Shown here: positions 5,479 to 11,447 of the stretch, piece by piece
Position numbering within the stretch: position 1 is the first letter of the stretch
Layout of the letters: each line of letters begins with the position of its first letter
Source of the DNA: an uncultured Methanomethylovorans sp.
Lineage (GTDB): Archaea; Halobacteriota; Methanosarcinia; Methanosarcinales; Methanosarcinaceae
Direction of reading: 5' to 3'
Assembly: GCA_937968035.1 (NCBI GenBank)
Contig: CALBTS010000878.1
Location: 1-11,447, forward strand
Length of the DNA stretch: 11,447 nt
Notes under the pieces: model-generated
Databases searched by the model: none
What the model saw: the letters and a program-made list of their open reading frames with translations, nothing else
Told to the model about the DNA's origin: nothing
Program-made: the position numbers and the translations under genes

Positions 5479-6828
5479 TCAGTCCACTTCGTCGTACATA
5501 CGAGGTTTGATCTCACGCTGATCGTTTCCCGGAGCATGGTCCTGGCCTTCATCGTCCTCTCTGCGATGCAGGTCCTGGTTCACTATGGGGTTGAACATGA
5601 AGTACTTCTTGACATAGGCGCGGATCTCCTCATCGGAAATGCAGGAAACCCTCTTTTCTTCATTGAAGAGTCTCTGGATGTCTGCCTGTATATTCCTTAG
5701 ACGCTTATCGTTCTTATCTACCTCTATGTGGACATCCATCATTTCTTTTAGCGTTTCCTGTACCTTGAACTTAAGTACCTCTATTCCCGAAGAATCCCCG
5801 ATGAGGAAGTTCCTTTGGCCTCCAACCATCTCGGGTGGATATGGTTCATATGTGAAGGGGTTCTTGATGACGCCTGCAGTATGGATGCCGGACTCATGGG
5901 CAAATACGTTCTGCCCCACCACAGATTTATTTCGGGGTATCCTTATACCGATCTCCTTCTCCATGAACTTGGCAAATTCCACAAGGCAGCTCAGATCATA
6001 TTTCTCAAAGCCCTTGATACGCCTTTTCAGAAAGACCAGCAGTTTTTCCATCTCTGCATTGCCTGCCCTCTCGCCAATACCCAGGTATGTCACATTGGAC
6101 CAGTTGGCACCGTGCCAGTAGCCTGCCAGGGAGTTTGCGACTGCAAGCCCAAAGTCGTCGTGACAGTGGGTTTCTATGTTCTTTGCACCGAGATCTTGTT
6201 TCAGGTATTTCACAATAGTGGGTATTCCGTAGGGTTCATCCACGTTCATGAACGGGATGCCATATCCTATGGTGTCACAGATCCGGATGGTGCAGTCAGG
6301 ATCGATCTCAAGTATCTTTTCCACCAGAGGGAACACGAAATCATAATTGTCAGCACGGGTCATATCTTCGATATGAGCGCGTGTCCTAAGACCATGGTCT
6401 ACTGCATATTGCAAAGCATTGAGATACTTTTCCTGAGCTGCTTCCCTGGTCGGAAGTTTCATCTTATCGTAGATATGGGGGTCGGACACGGACATGAGGA
6501 TGCCTGTTTCTTCTATTCCGTCAACATTGAGGACCATATCGATATCCGCAGGATTTGCACGAGCCCATCCTGTTATTTCCGGGAATTCATATCCTTTGTC
6601 CTGCATGAGTTTGATAGCCTTTCTATCCCTTTCATTATAGACAAATGTTTCCAGCTTTTCAATGCCGATCATATGCAGATATTCGTATATCTGCACTTTG
6701 TGCTTGCTTCTTATTACAATGCCCGGCATCTGGGCTCCATCCCTTAAGGTACTGTCACTGATCGACACCTCCTGCCCATAGGGGAGTTCTATCTTAGGCA
6801 GGTCATCATAGTCCCGGTATGTCTTCAT
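5479..6828 (-). CDS. Re-type citrate synthase-like DRE-TIM enzyme
   Basis: This 449-residue cytoplasmic enzyme of the homocitrate/isopropylmalate synthase superfamily probably joins acetyl-CoA to oxaloacetate to make citrate. DSTLRDG (25-31) is the catalytic and metal motif. ILMSVSDPHIYDKMK (110-124) and RAHIEDMTRAD (150-160) recall Re-citrate synthases rather than AksA or LeuA. HCH (221-223) completes the metal site. LGIGERAGNAEME (249-261), HESGIH (311-316) and a C-terminal part through about 420 follow, ending in a charged tail (421-449). A longer frame starts at 6855, but GGAGG six bases before ATG 6828 fixes the start there. The pairing with NADP-type isocitrate dehydrogenase supports 2-oxoglutarate and glutamate synthesis. 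Homocitrate synthase is the chief alternative. No aconitase is in view. Confidence 0.75.
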   Translation of the reverse strand: MKTYRDYDDLPKIELPYGQEVSISDSTLRDGAQMPGIVIRSKHKVQIYEYLHMIGIEKLETFVYNERDRKAIKLMQDKGYEFPEITGWARANPADIDMVLNVDGIEETGILMSVSDPHIYDKMKLPTREAAQEKYLNALQYAVDHGLRTRAHIEDMTRADNYDFVFPLVEKILEIDPDCTIRICDTIGYGIPFMNVDEPYGIPTIVKYLKQDLGAKNIETHCHDDFGLAVANSLAGYWHGANWSNVTYLGIGERAGNAEMEKLLVFLKRRIKGFEKYDLSCLVEFAKFMEKEIGIRIPRNKSVVGQNVFAHESGIHTAGVIKNPFTYEPYPPEMVGGQRNFLIGDSSGIEVLKFKVQETLKEMMDVHIEVDKNDKRLRNIQADIQRLFNEEKRVSCISDEEIRAYVKKYFMFNPIVNQDLHRREDDEGQDHAPGNDQREIKPRMYDEVD

Positions 6829-6866
6829 ATATTTCCTCCAACAGCGCCAACACAAATATGGTCTGG

Positions 6867-6920
6867 CAAAATAATACGTTCACATCTGCATTTAAAGGCA
6901 TGGCCCCATATGCTTTTAAG
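6867..6920 (-). promoter_or_regulatory. Promoter of the citrate-synthase-like gene with imperfect dyad
   Basis: ATTTAAAG at 6890-6897 is a TATA-like box for the minus strand, predicting a start near 6867 and a leader of about 39 nt. The box lies in an imperfect dyad. Arm TTAAAGGCATGG (6892-6903) and arm CCATATGCTTTTAA (6906-6919) match except for one base and a two-base insertion. TTTTAAG at 6914-6920 could itself be a second TATA box. A repressor here would block TBP binding. Confidence 0.4.
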
Positions 6921-6936
6921 GATCACAGGACCGTCC

Positions 6937-6959
6937 AGCAGGTGTGTACAAAACCTGCT
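6937..6959. promoter_or_regulatory. 23-bp inverted repeat, candidate operator
   Basis: AGCAGGT (6937-6943) and ACCTGCT (6953-6959) are perfect 7-bp arms around a nine-base spacer. The dyad lies between the promoters of the divergent synthase gene (TATA near 6890) and ACT regulator (TATA near 7014-7022). Its GC-rich arms stand out in the AT-rich intergenic sequence. Binding by the neighbouring regulator is a guess from position. Confidence 0.45.
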
Positions 6960-7013
6960 ATTCTACATGTGTGTTCAGATTAAAAGGTTTTCTTTGGTTA
7001 TCTGACTTAAGGA

Positions 7014-7042
7014 TTTATAATTTAAACGCTAATCTATAGACC
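7014..7042 (+). promoter_or_regulatory. Promoter of ACT regulator, predicted leaderless
   Basis: ATTTATAAT at 7014-7022 is a good TATA box centred about 26 nt before ATG 7043. No SD is visible, so transcription probably begins at the start codon. Confidence 0.5.
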
Positions 7043-7546
7043 ATGTGGAGCACGATAATGCAGAAATTCGAAAAACACCCTGCTCAGCAGAAAGTCATAA
7101 GGCTGCTTTTCGAGCGCGGTTTTCAGGTTAACGAAGAGGGAAAAGTTACATCCGGTAAGATAGAGATCCCCCATACCCAGCTTGCACGGGAGGTAGGGGT
7201 AGACAGGCGTGTGGTGGACTCTACCACAGAGGCCATACTTGACGACCCTCTCTTGAAGAATATATTCCAGAAAGTGCATTCCATACCATTCTTAAGGGAT
7301 GTGGCTCCTTCTCTTGGCCTTGGAGTAATTATCATAATTCCAGATGATGCGGCACATTCTGGTATAATTGCCGATGTTACCGGTGTGATCTCCATTCATG
7401 GTGTCAGCATCAGGCAGGCAGTTTCAGATGACCCTTATTTTACGAATGAACCACGCCTGACAATTATCACTGACAGCAAGGTTTCAGGAGAAGTTGTAGA
7501 AGAACTTCTCAAATTGAAAAGTGTAAAAGGGGTAAGTATATCCTGA
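7043..7546 (+). CDS. HTH/ACT-domain regulator of amino acid metabolism (COG2061 type)
   Basis: This 167-residue protein matches a regulator family widespread in methanogens. Residues 1-70 form a helix-turn-helix part with HPAQQKVIRLLFERGF (12-27) and IPHTQLAREVGVDRRVVDS (42-60). Residues 93-166 form an ACT domain: LGVIIIIPDD, GIIADVTGVISIHGVSIRQA (107-126) and a closing strand LTIITD. ACT domains of this kind usually bind an amino acid, so the protein may gate DNA binding by an amino-acid pool; the ligand cannot be told from the sequence. It diverges from the citrate-synthase-like gene, suggesting it may govern the carbon supply for glutamate-family synthesis. ATG 7043 is supported by the TATA position. 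The length is typical and nothing is broken. Confidence 0.88.
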   Translation: MWSTIMQKFEKHPAQQKVIRLLFERGFQVNEEGKVTSGKIEIPHTQLAREVGVDRRVVDSTTEAILDDPLLKNIFQKVHSIPFLRDVAPSLGLGVIIIIPDDAAHSGIIADVTGVISIHGVSIRQAVSDDPYFTNEPRLTIITDSKVSGEVVEELLKLKSVKGVSIS

Positions 7547-7560
7547 TCCTTCATATCAGG
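7542..7560. terminator. Hairpin between converging genes
   Basis: CCTGAT (7542-7547, overlapping the regulator's TGA) and ATCAGG (7555-7560) form a 6-bp stem with a seven-base loop, in a 30-bp gap between two converging genes. It would work on either strand. There is no clear T-run, so a terminator role is tentative. Confidence 0.35.
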
Positions 7561-7576
7561 TTCTGAGGTTTGGATC

Positions 7577-8776
7577 TCACAGCACAGCTTTTGCAAAGGC
7601 TGTGAAAAGCTTCACCATATGCACTGACCTTCTTGGGTCAAGCATTTTCCTGATGAGTATCGAAGGATGGTCCATATCCCCGTATTCTGTAATAGTGTCC
7701 ATGATAGAAGGTGTGTTCATAGCGCCTAGCAACTCATCCAGTTCGCTGTCGCTGAGACCTTTGATGAGATCATGTATCTTCATACCCATGCTAAGTTCTT
7801 TTCCAATGGCAGCTTTCCATTGTTTCTCATATTGTTGTAAATTGCCTGCAGAAGCATCGTCATCAAGGGACGCTGCCACCTTCCCGGCAATTTTGGCACA
7901 TAAAGCACCTGTATATATGCCACCTCCGGAAGTCGGTTTAGTTTGGCCGGCAGCATCACCAACTACCATTATTCCATCAGCATAGGTTCTGCGCAGGGGT
8001 CCTATAGGTATGCCGCCGAATACCATATCTGTTAGCCCACCCTGATAGCGGGCCGCAATATGAGGATGATGCTGTAGCAGCCATTTCAGGCATTCATTAG
8101 TTTCAGGGCCATTGATACTATCGGTTGCCAGTCCTATTCTTGAAACGTGTTCATCCACCGGCACTGTCCAGGCAAAGAAACCAGGTGCCTTCGAACCTAC
8201 GAACAGCTCCACAAAATCAGGGTCATCTGACCTGTATGGAGCTTCTACCTGTATGCCTGGCATGATCCTTTGCACATTGCCAAGACCTGCCATCTTTGCC
8301 ATATTACTGCGTACTCCATCTGCAGCAATGATCACTTTTGTCCGGATGTTCCGCAAGTTGCCTTTTTCAAGCACGCTGAGAGTCTGGGAACTGTTGCTGA
8401 GCTGCATTCCTATTGCACGTGTCCTGAGCATCACGTCAACCCCGGCATCTGCTGCCATCCTGAAAAGTGTTCTGTCGAACATTTTTCTTGAAACTACGTA
8501 CGCTTTTGTTTTGCCTCCGTCTATAGGCAATGGTCTTTCAGAGGGTGGATGAACATAGGCTCCTCTGACAGAGTTAAGGACAAAGTCATCCGAAGGTTCA
8601 ACATCGCATTCTTTTACCGCACGTGTGCTGAGCAGGCCTGTACACCCCACCGGTGAACCTATAAAAGCATGTTCTTCAATAAGCAAAACCCTTGCTCCTT
8701 CCTCAGATGCGTAGCGTGCTGCAGTTGAGCCGACAGGTCCGCCTCCTACAACAATGACATCATACTGCATGTTCAT
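7577..8776 (-). CDS. Geranylgeranyl-reductase-family FAD oxidoreductase
   Basis: This 399-residue flavoprotein belongs to the family that saturates isoprenoid double bonds, for example in archaeal lipids or prenyl carriers. The FAD-binding Rossmann start is VIVVGGGPVGSTAA (7-20), with Glu34 or Glu35 at the end of the second strand. It is followed by GSPVGCTGLLS (40-50), VVSRKMFDRTLF (94-105), IIAADGVRS (149-157) and VVGDAAGQTKPTSGGGIYTG (271-290), the second FAD motif. Cys45 lies where related reductases have a conserved cysteine. Its start at 8776 overlaps the TGA of the HAD gene (ATGA); ATG 8770 (Met3) is a close alternative. No SD is strong, which fits reinitiation after the HAD gene. The exact substrate (membrane lipid, methanophenazine side chain or another isoprenoid) is not shown. 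Confidence 0.85.
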   Translation of the reverse strand: MNMQYDVIVVGGGPVGSTAARYASEEGARVLLIEEHAFIGSPVGCTGLLSTRAVKECDVEPSDDFVLNSVRGAYVHPPSERPLPIDGGKTKAYVVSRKMFDRTLFRMAADAGVDVMLRTRAIGMQLSNSSQTLSVLEKGNLRNIRTKVIIAADGVRSNMAKMAGLGNVQRIMPGIQVEAPYRSDDPDFVELFVGSKAPGFFAWTVPVDEHVSRIGLATDSINGPETNECLKWLLQHHPHIAARYQGGLTDMVFGGIPIGPLRRTYADGIMVVGDAAGQTKPTSGGGIYTGALCAKIAGKVAASLDDDASAGNLQQYEKQWKAAIGKELSMGMKIHDLIKGLSDSELDELLGAMNTPSIMDTITEYGDMDHPSILIRKMLDPRRSVHMVKLFTAFAKAVL

Positions 8777-9486
8777 TCTCTTTTTCCAGTTTTGAACAGG
8801 TCGAGCACTTCGCTGATATCGTTCAGTATAATATCAGGATCTGCAGTTCCGGACGTTCTGTATGTATCGTTGTTCCTGTCCCCATACGCTGCATAGGCAG
8901 TGAGCATTCCTAAAGCCTTTGAAGGTGCAATGTCCCTGCGCAGGCTGTCCCCAACGAAGAGAGTTTCACATGGCTGCAGGTCAAGTGCTTCCAGAGCAAA
9001 AAGGAAAGTTTGATGCGAAGGTTTGCTTGAACCTGTGATGTCCGCACAGAAGAGAGCATCCAGCCATTGAGAGAAACCGGTCTTTTCAAGTCTCTTTTTT
9101 GCATTTTTACTATGTGCATCTGTAAGTATTGCAATTTTCAGTCCCATATTCTTGAGTTCCCTGATAGTGGGAATGGCGTTTGGATATGGATCCACAGCTC
9201 TTAATTTCTCTGTTTCGTATATCTTACAGCATTCATCATACGTAGATCGTGAGAATACACCCATGTCCAAAATATAGTCCCGTATATTGTTCCAGTCTTC
9301 GAAGCCGCAGCCTGGTCTTCTGAAGTACTGGAGAAGTTCGAGGGCATCTCCACATCCAAGGTGGTCCACTATCTCCTGGCAAGCACGTGTTTTTGCTTCC
9401 ACAAAATCAAAAAGCGTATTGTCCATATCGAACATGATGCAGGTAAGGTCATCTGTATTGAGTATAGCCTGTGTTTCAAGCTTCAT
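8773..9486 (-). CDS. HAD-family phosphatase
   Basis: This 237-residue cytoplasmic hydrolase shows all four HAD motifs. Motif I is FDMDNTLFD (Asp20 nucleophile, Asp22 acid/base). Motif II is AILTDAH (Thr122). Motif III has Lys155 (SSKPSHQTF). Motif IV is LFVGDSLRRDIAPSKALGM (Asp180, Asp185). A helical cap lies between motifs I and II, as in phosphoglycolate-phosphatase-like and nucleotidase-like members. The substrate is unknown; a phosphate or pyrophosphate ester linked to isoprenoid metabolism is only suggested by the ATGA overlap with the reductase-family gene. GAGG six bases before ATG 9486 sets the start. A TATA-like box on the minus strand at 9533-9542 predicts a leader of about 23 nt for the two-gene transcript. 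Confidence 0.88.
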   Translation of the reverse strand: MKLETQAILNTDDLTCIMFDMDNTLFDFVEAKTRACQEIVDHLGCGDALELLQYFRRPGCGFEDWNNIRDYILDMGVFSRSTYDECCKIYETEKLRAVDPYPNAIPTIRELKNMGLKIAILTDAHSKNAKKRLEKTGFSQWLDALFCADITGSSKPSHQTFLFALEALDLQPCETLFVGDSLRRDIAPSKALGMLTAYAAYGDRNNDTYRTSGTADPDIILNDISEVLDLFKTGKRE

Positions 9487-9793
9487 GAATTTCCTCTCTG
9501 TATCTTTCAGACAACATGTAATAGATAAGGTCTATAATAAAAGATGTGTTCTTTACAAAGAGTGAGTTTTATATATCTCTTGTATATATCTGCATTAGTA
9601 TCTATTTAATACAGGTGATCATCAGGTGTCTCTCGATACTATTGAACCTAACAGAGAAAGTAACTTTGTGGATAATATACTAGTTCATGAACCATGTGAA
9701 AGAAAAGACGGCTTTTACTCATCTTGCGGGCAGGCTTTTATCCGGGTGCCATCAGATAAATGCCGTTGAGATCTTAGATGATCTTCATTCAGG
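9487..9793. other. 307-bp gap between HAD and alpha/beta hydrolase genes
   Basis: No gene is convincing here. The right end holds the 3' region of the alpha/beta hydrolase with a hairpin at 9733-9764, and the left end the HAD promoter (TATA-like 9533-9542). Between them are ATATATCT twice (9571-9578, 9584-9591) and CAGGTG twice, 11 bp apart (9612-9617, 9623-9628). No tRNA or structured RNA was recognised. Confidence 0.55.
9698..9764 (-). terminator. Hairpin and T-tract downstream of alpha/beta hydrolase
   Basis: On the minus strand GGC-A-TTTATC pairs with GATAAA-A-GCC (plus-strand span 9733-9764), nine pairs with one A-A mismatch and a 12-base loop, 29 nt beyond the stop. A T-rich GTCTTTTCTTTC follows at 9698-9709. 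The arrangement suits transcription termination or 3' stability. Confidence 0.4.
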
Positions 9794-10741
9794 TCATTGG
9801 TCAAAGATAATTGCCAGTTCTTTTTCTAATTCTCCTTTTGCAGATGGACTGTATCCGTGTATGCTTCCATTCACGGTATACATTGTTTTTGGTTCTTTGG
9901 CCAATTCAAATGTACTCTCGGCCATGCTGTAGGGAACTATAGTATCATTAATAGCATGGATCATCACAACTTTCCGGGGTGATATTGTTGTTATGTAGTT
10001 ATCGGGATCTATGGACCTGTAGAATTTGTATGCATTTTCATTAATCATGTTCTTATCGATTGAACCGGTTTGGTATCCCGATGTACTGATGCCAATGACT
10101 CCCTTGATCCTGGGGTCAAGAGCTGTTGCAATTATGGCAAACCTGCCTCCGTTACTGATCCCAAGCATAGCTATATTTTCAGCATCCACTTCCTTTTGTT
10201 CCCTTAACACTTCAGCAGCCATGAGGGCATCATATACCATGCTGTACTCAAAGGGTCCTTTACCTTCTTCAAATAGTTCCAGATCAGTTTCAGGGTTCAC
10301 AACCCCCTGGTTACGCTGATCGATAGTGATGGTGGCGTATCCCATATCTGCAAGGTCAGATGCAAGCCCCTGTTGTTCTTCCTTTGTGATCCCAGCTCCG
10401 GGAAGCACTACTATGCCAGGGACTTTTTTGCTGGATAAAGGAAGACGTATTAGTCCTTGTATGATGCTGTGTTCACTAGCGAATGTAAGCGACTTGAGCG
10501 CATTCCCATTTTCTGTCGTGTTAGCTTCAGTGATAGAATGATCTACTTTTTCCGGCAGATCATAAGATAGTACCCCTTCATCAGAAACAGACCATTCCTC
10601 GGAACTTCTCATGTTGTGTAATATTCCTATGACACCCGTGATCATAAGTACAACACCTATTCCGATTGCGATACTGCGCATCTGGATGTCCTTACTGCGA
10701 TTTTGCAGGGCATTGCCCTTCAATTTTTTCTTCCTTTTCAT
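9794..10741 (-). CDS. Membrane-anchored alpha/beta hydrolase
   Basis: This 315-residue protein has a basic N-terminus, one membrane helix at about residues 23-42 (SIAIGIGVVLMITGVIGIL), and then an alpha/beta-hydrolase domain. By the positive-inside rule the enzyme part faces outward. GIVVLPGAG marks an early strand and oxyanion loop. The nucleophile elbow is GISNGG with Ser196, the acid is Asp266 (HAINDTIVP) and the base His295 (GSIHGYS), a complete triad. The family includes dienelactone-hydrolase-like and acyl-esterase or peptidase members; the substrate is unknown. The frame extends to ATG 10765, but ATG 10741 is preferred. GGGGAG lies five bases before it, and the TATA-like ATTTAAAT at 10783-10790 places the transcript start near 10760, downstream of the first ATG. 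Confidence 0.85.
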   Translation of the reverse strand: MKRKKKLKGNALQNRSKDIQMRSIAIGIGVVLMITGVIGILHNMRSSEEWSVSDEGVLSYDLPEKVDHSITEANTTENGNALKSLTFASEHSIIQGLIRLPLSSKKVPGIVVLPGAGITKEEQQGLASDLADMGYATITIDQRNQGVVNPETDLELFEEGKGPFEYSMVYDALMAAEVLREQKEVDAENIAMLGISNGGRFAIIATALDPRIKGVIGISTSGYQTGSIDKNMINENAYKFYRSIDPDNYITTISPRKVVMIHAINDTIVPYSMAESTFELAKEPKTMYTVNGSIHGYSPSAKGELEKELAIIFDQ

Positions 10742-10782
10742 CCGATCTCCCCATTGATGTTTCATTATCCACTATTCTAAAT

Positions 10783-10790
10783 ATTTAAAT
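10783..10790 (-). promoter_or_regulatory. TATA-like box of alpha/beta hydrolase gene
   Basis: ATTTAAAT, reading the same on both strands, is centred about 27 nt before position 10760 on the minus strand. This gives a short leader containing the SD GGGGAG and excludes the ATG at 10765 as start. Confidence 0.45.
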
Positions 10791-10901
10791 TATTTCCCTC
10801 TGAAAAACATGGGTTATAAATGTACATTGATACTCCTTTCAATTTATGTTTCCGTTTTACATATGATTTAATGCTGAATATAAATTTTTATAAGTAGAAT
10901 A

Positions 10902-10909
10902 TTATATAT
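10902..10909 (+). promoter_or_regulatory. TATA-like box upstream of PAS sensor gene
   Basis: TTATATAT is centred about 27 nt before 10932, just ahead of an ATG at 10934. A second TATA-like stretch at 10884-10894 (ATTTTTATAAG) could give a start near 10916. Confidence 0.4.
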
Positions 10910-10933
10910 GCAGATAGAGAGTATATTCATACC

Positions 10934-10975
10934 ATGGCAGTTGATCATACAAATAATCTTCTAATGTTCATATGA
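10934..10975 (+). CDS. Possible 13-residue leader peptide
   Basis: ATG 10934 begins MAVDHTNNLLMFI and ends at TGA 10973-10975. The start lies 2-3 nt after the transcript start predicted from the TATA box at 10902-10909, so it could be translated as a leaderless frame. Its TGA overlaps the GAGG SD of the PAS gene, whose ATG is 10 bases further on. Chance cannot be excluded for a frame this short. Confidence 0.25.
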   Translation: MAVDHTNNLLMFI

Positions 10976-10984
10976 GGGACAAGA

Positions 10985-11447
10985 ATGGATATCACGGAAC
11001 GTGAGTCTTCAGAGATCGAACTTATCGTACTCAAAAACATGGCGCAGCAGTCCAGGGATAGTATGATCTATTTGAACAGCGAGTTTGGGATATTATATGT
11101 GAATAAAGCTGCAGAAGATCTTTTTGGCTGGACGTTAGATGAATTGAGAGGCAAGTCAATTGATATTTTGAAAGTGGACAGTCTCAGCGAACAAGTGAAG
11201 GATAAAATAAAAGATATTCTGAATAATGGTGGAAGTTATTCTATTGACTCTTTATCTGAAAAAAAGGAGGGTAATACATTCTTTTGTGAATTGGGCTTCT
11301 ACCGCTTCTATGATGACAATGGAAATTTATGTGGTTTTCTTACCTCGCAAAGGGATATTACCCAAAGGAAGCTTGCAGAGGCAACCTTAAAGGAAAGTGA
11401 AGAAAAGTTCCAGGCGCTGTATGAAAACATTCCCAGCGGCACTCTGA
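10985..11447 (+). CDS. PAS-domain sensor protein, N-terminal part
   Basis: The frame starts at ATG 10985, with GAGG seven bases upstream, and stays open for 154 codons to the right edge. There is no signal peptide or membrane segment in the visible part, so it appears cytoplasmic. Residues 15-132 form one PAS/PAC unit: DSMIYLNSEFGILYVNKAA (25-43) followed by EDLFGWTLDELRGK, and FLTSQRDITQRKLAE (118-132), the typical PAC ending. A second PAS domain begins with ESEEKFQALYENIPSGTL (137-154). Such repeats usually precede a histidine kinase core in methanogens, but no kinase part is visible, so the output type is unknown. No heme- or flavin-binding residue can be assigned from this fragment. Confidence 0.85.
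   Translation, partial: MDITERESSEIELIVLKNMAQQSRDSMIYLNSEFGILYVNKAAEDLFGWTLDELRGKSIDILKVDSLSEQVKDKIKDILNNGGSYSIDSLSEKKEGNTFFCELGFYRFYDDNGNLCGFLTSQRDITQRKLAEATLKESEEKFQALYENIPSGTL

Noticed and set aside
5815..6747. A 310-codon open frame on the plus strand
   Set aside because: It lies wholly antisense to the citrate-synthase-like gene, which has clear family motifs. Its product has odd Cys/His/Phe-rich composition and no recognisable domain, and it lacks an SD.
6829..6855. Nine-codon N-terminal extension of the citrate-synthase-like gene
   Set aside because: The strong GGAGG lies inside this extension, six bases before the ATG at 6828, and the extension (MCWRCWRKY) does not look like part of the fold.
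9687..9932. An 81-codon plus-strand frame in and beyond the 9487-9793 gap
   Set aside because: More than half of it is antisense to the alpha/beta hydrolase. There is no SD and the product resembles nothing known, although a TATA-like ATAATATA lies nearby.
10742..10765. Eight-codon N-terminal extension of the alpha/beta hydrolase
   Set aside because: The predicted transcript begins near 10760, after this ATG, and the SD GGGGAG serves the ATG at 10741.
1..11447. CRISPR array, tRNA, insertion sequence or prophage remnant
   Set aside because: No regularly spaced repeats, cloverleaf, transposase, integrase or att-like duplication was seen. The gene content is housekeeping and regulatory.

Overview
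The window looks like part of the chromosome of a methanogenic archaeon, most likely a methylotrophic member of the Methanosarcinaceae. Three things suggest this. Start sites carry purine-rich Shine-Dalgarno (SD) sequences of the GGAGGTGAT type, or no SD at all. Archaeal TATA-like boxes lie about 27 nt upstream of inferred transcript starts. The gene set is methanogen-like: a COG2061 ACT-domain regulator, a COG1099 TatD-like hydrolase, a geranylgeranyl-reductase-family flavoprotein, a Re-type citrate-synthase-like enzyme next to a small isocitrate dehydrogenase, and a PAS sensor. Genus is not determined, and no homology search was run.

Layout. (1) 1-1306, minus strand: a tightly packed operon of cupin, CGGC-domain protein, an odd ferredoxin with an extra Cys-pair domain, and a gene cut by the left edge. 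A Cys-rich HxlR-type regulator diverges from it at 1424-1789. (2) 1790-2044: a leader region with competing inverted repeats, then a 439-residue MOFRL-type glycerate 2-kinase (2045-3364) that converges on a TatD-like hydrolase (3377-4219). (3) 4315-6828: an isocitrate dehydrogenase with NADP-type residues converges on the Re-citrate-synthase-like gene. Together with an aconitase, not seen here, they would make 2-oxoglutarate by the oxidative half of the TCA cycle. An HTH/ACT amino-acid-type regulator (7043-7546) diverges from the synthase across an intergenic region with two inverted repeats. (4) 7577-9486, minus strand: a HAD hydrolase and a geranylgeranyl-reductase-family flavoprotein, fused by an ATGA overlap. 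(5) 9794-10741: a membrane-anchored, outward-facing alpha/beta hydrolase, then a PAS sensor protein running off the right edge, preceded by a possible 13-codon leader peptide.

No CRISPR array, tRNA, rRNA, transposon or integration site was seen. The least explained part is the metal/redox-flavoured operon at the left edge with its divergent Cys-rich regulator. The best regulatory leads are a 9-bp motif shared by the two half-TCA promoters, the 23-bp dyad at 6937-6959, and the alternative hairpins at 1893-1961.
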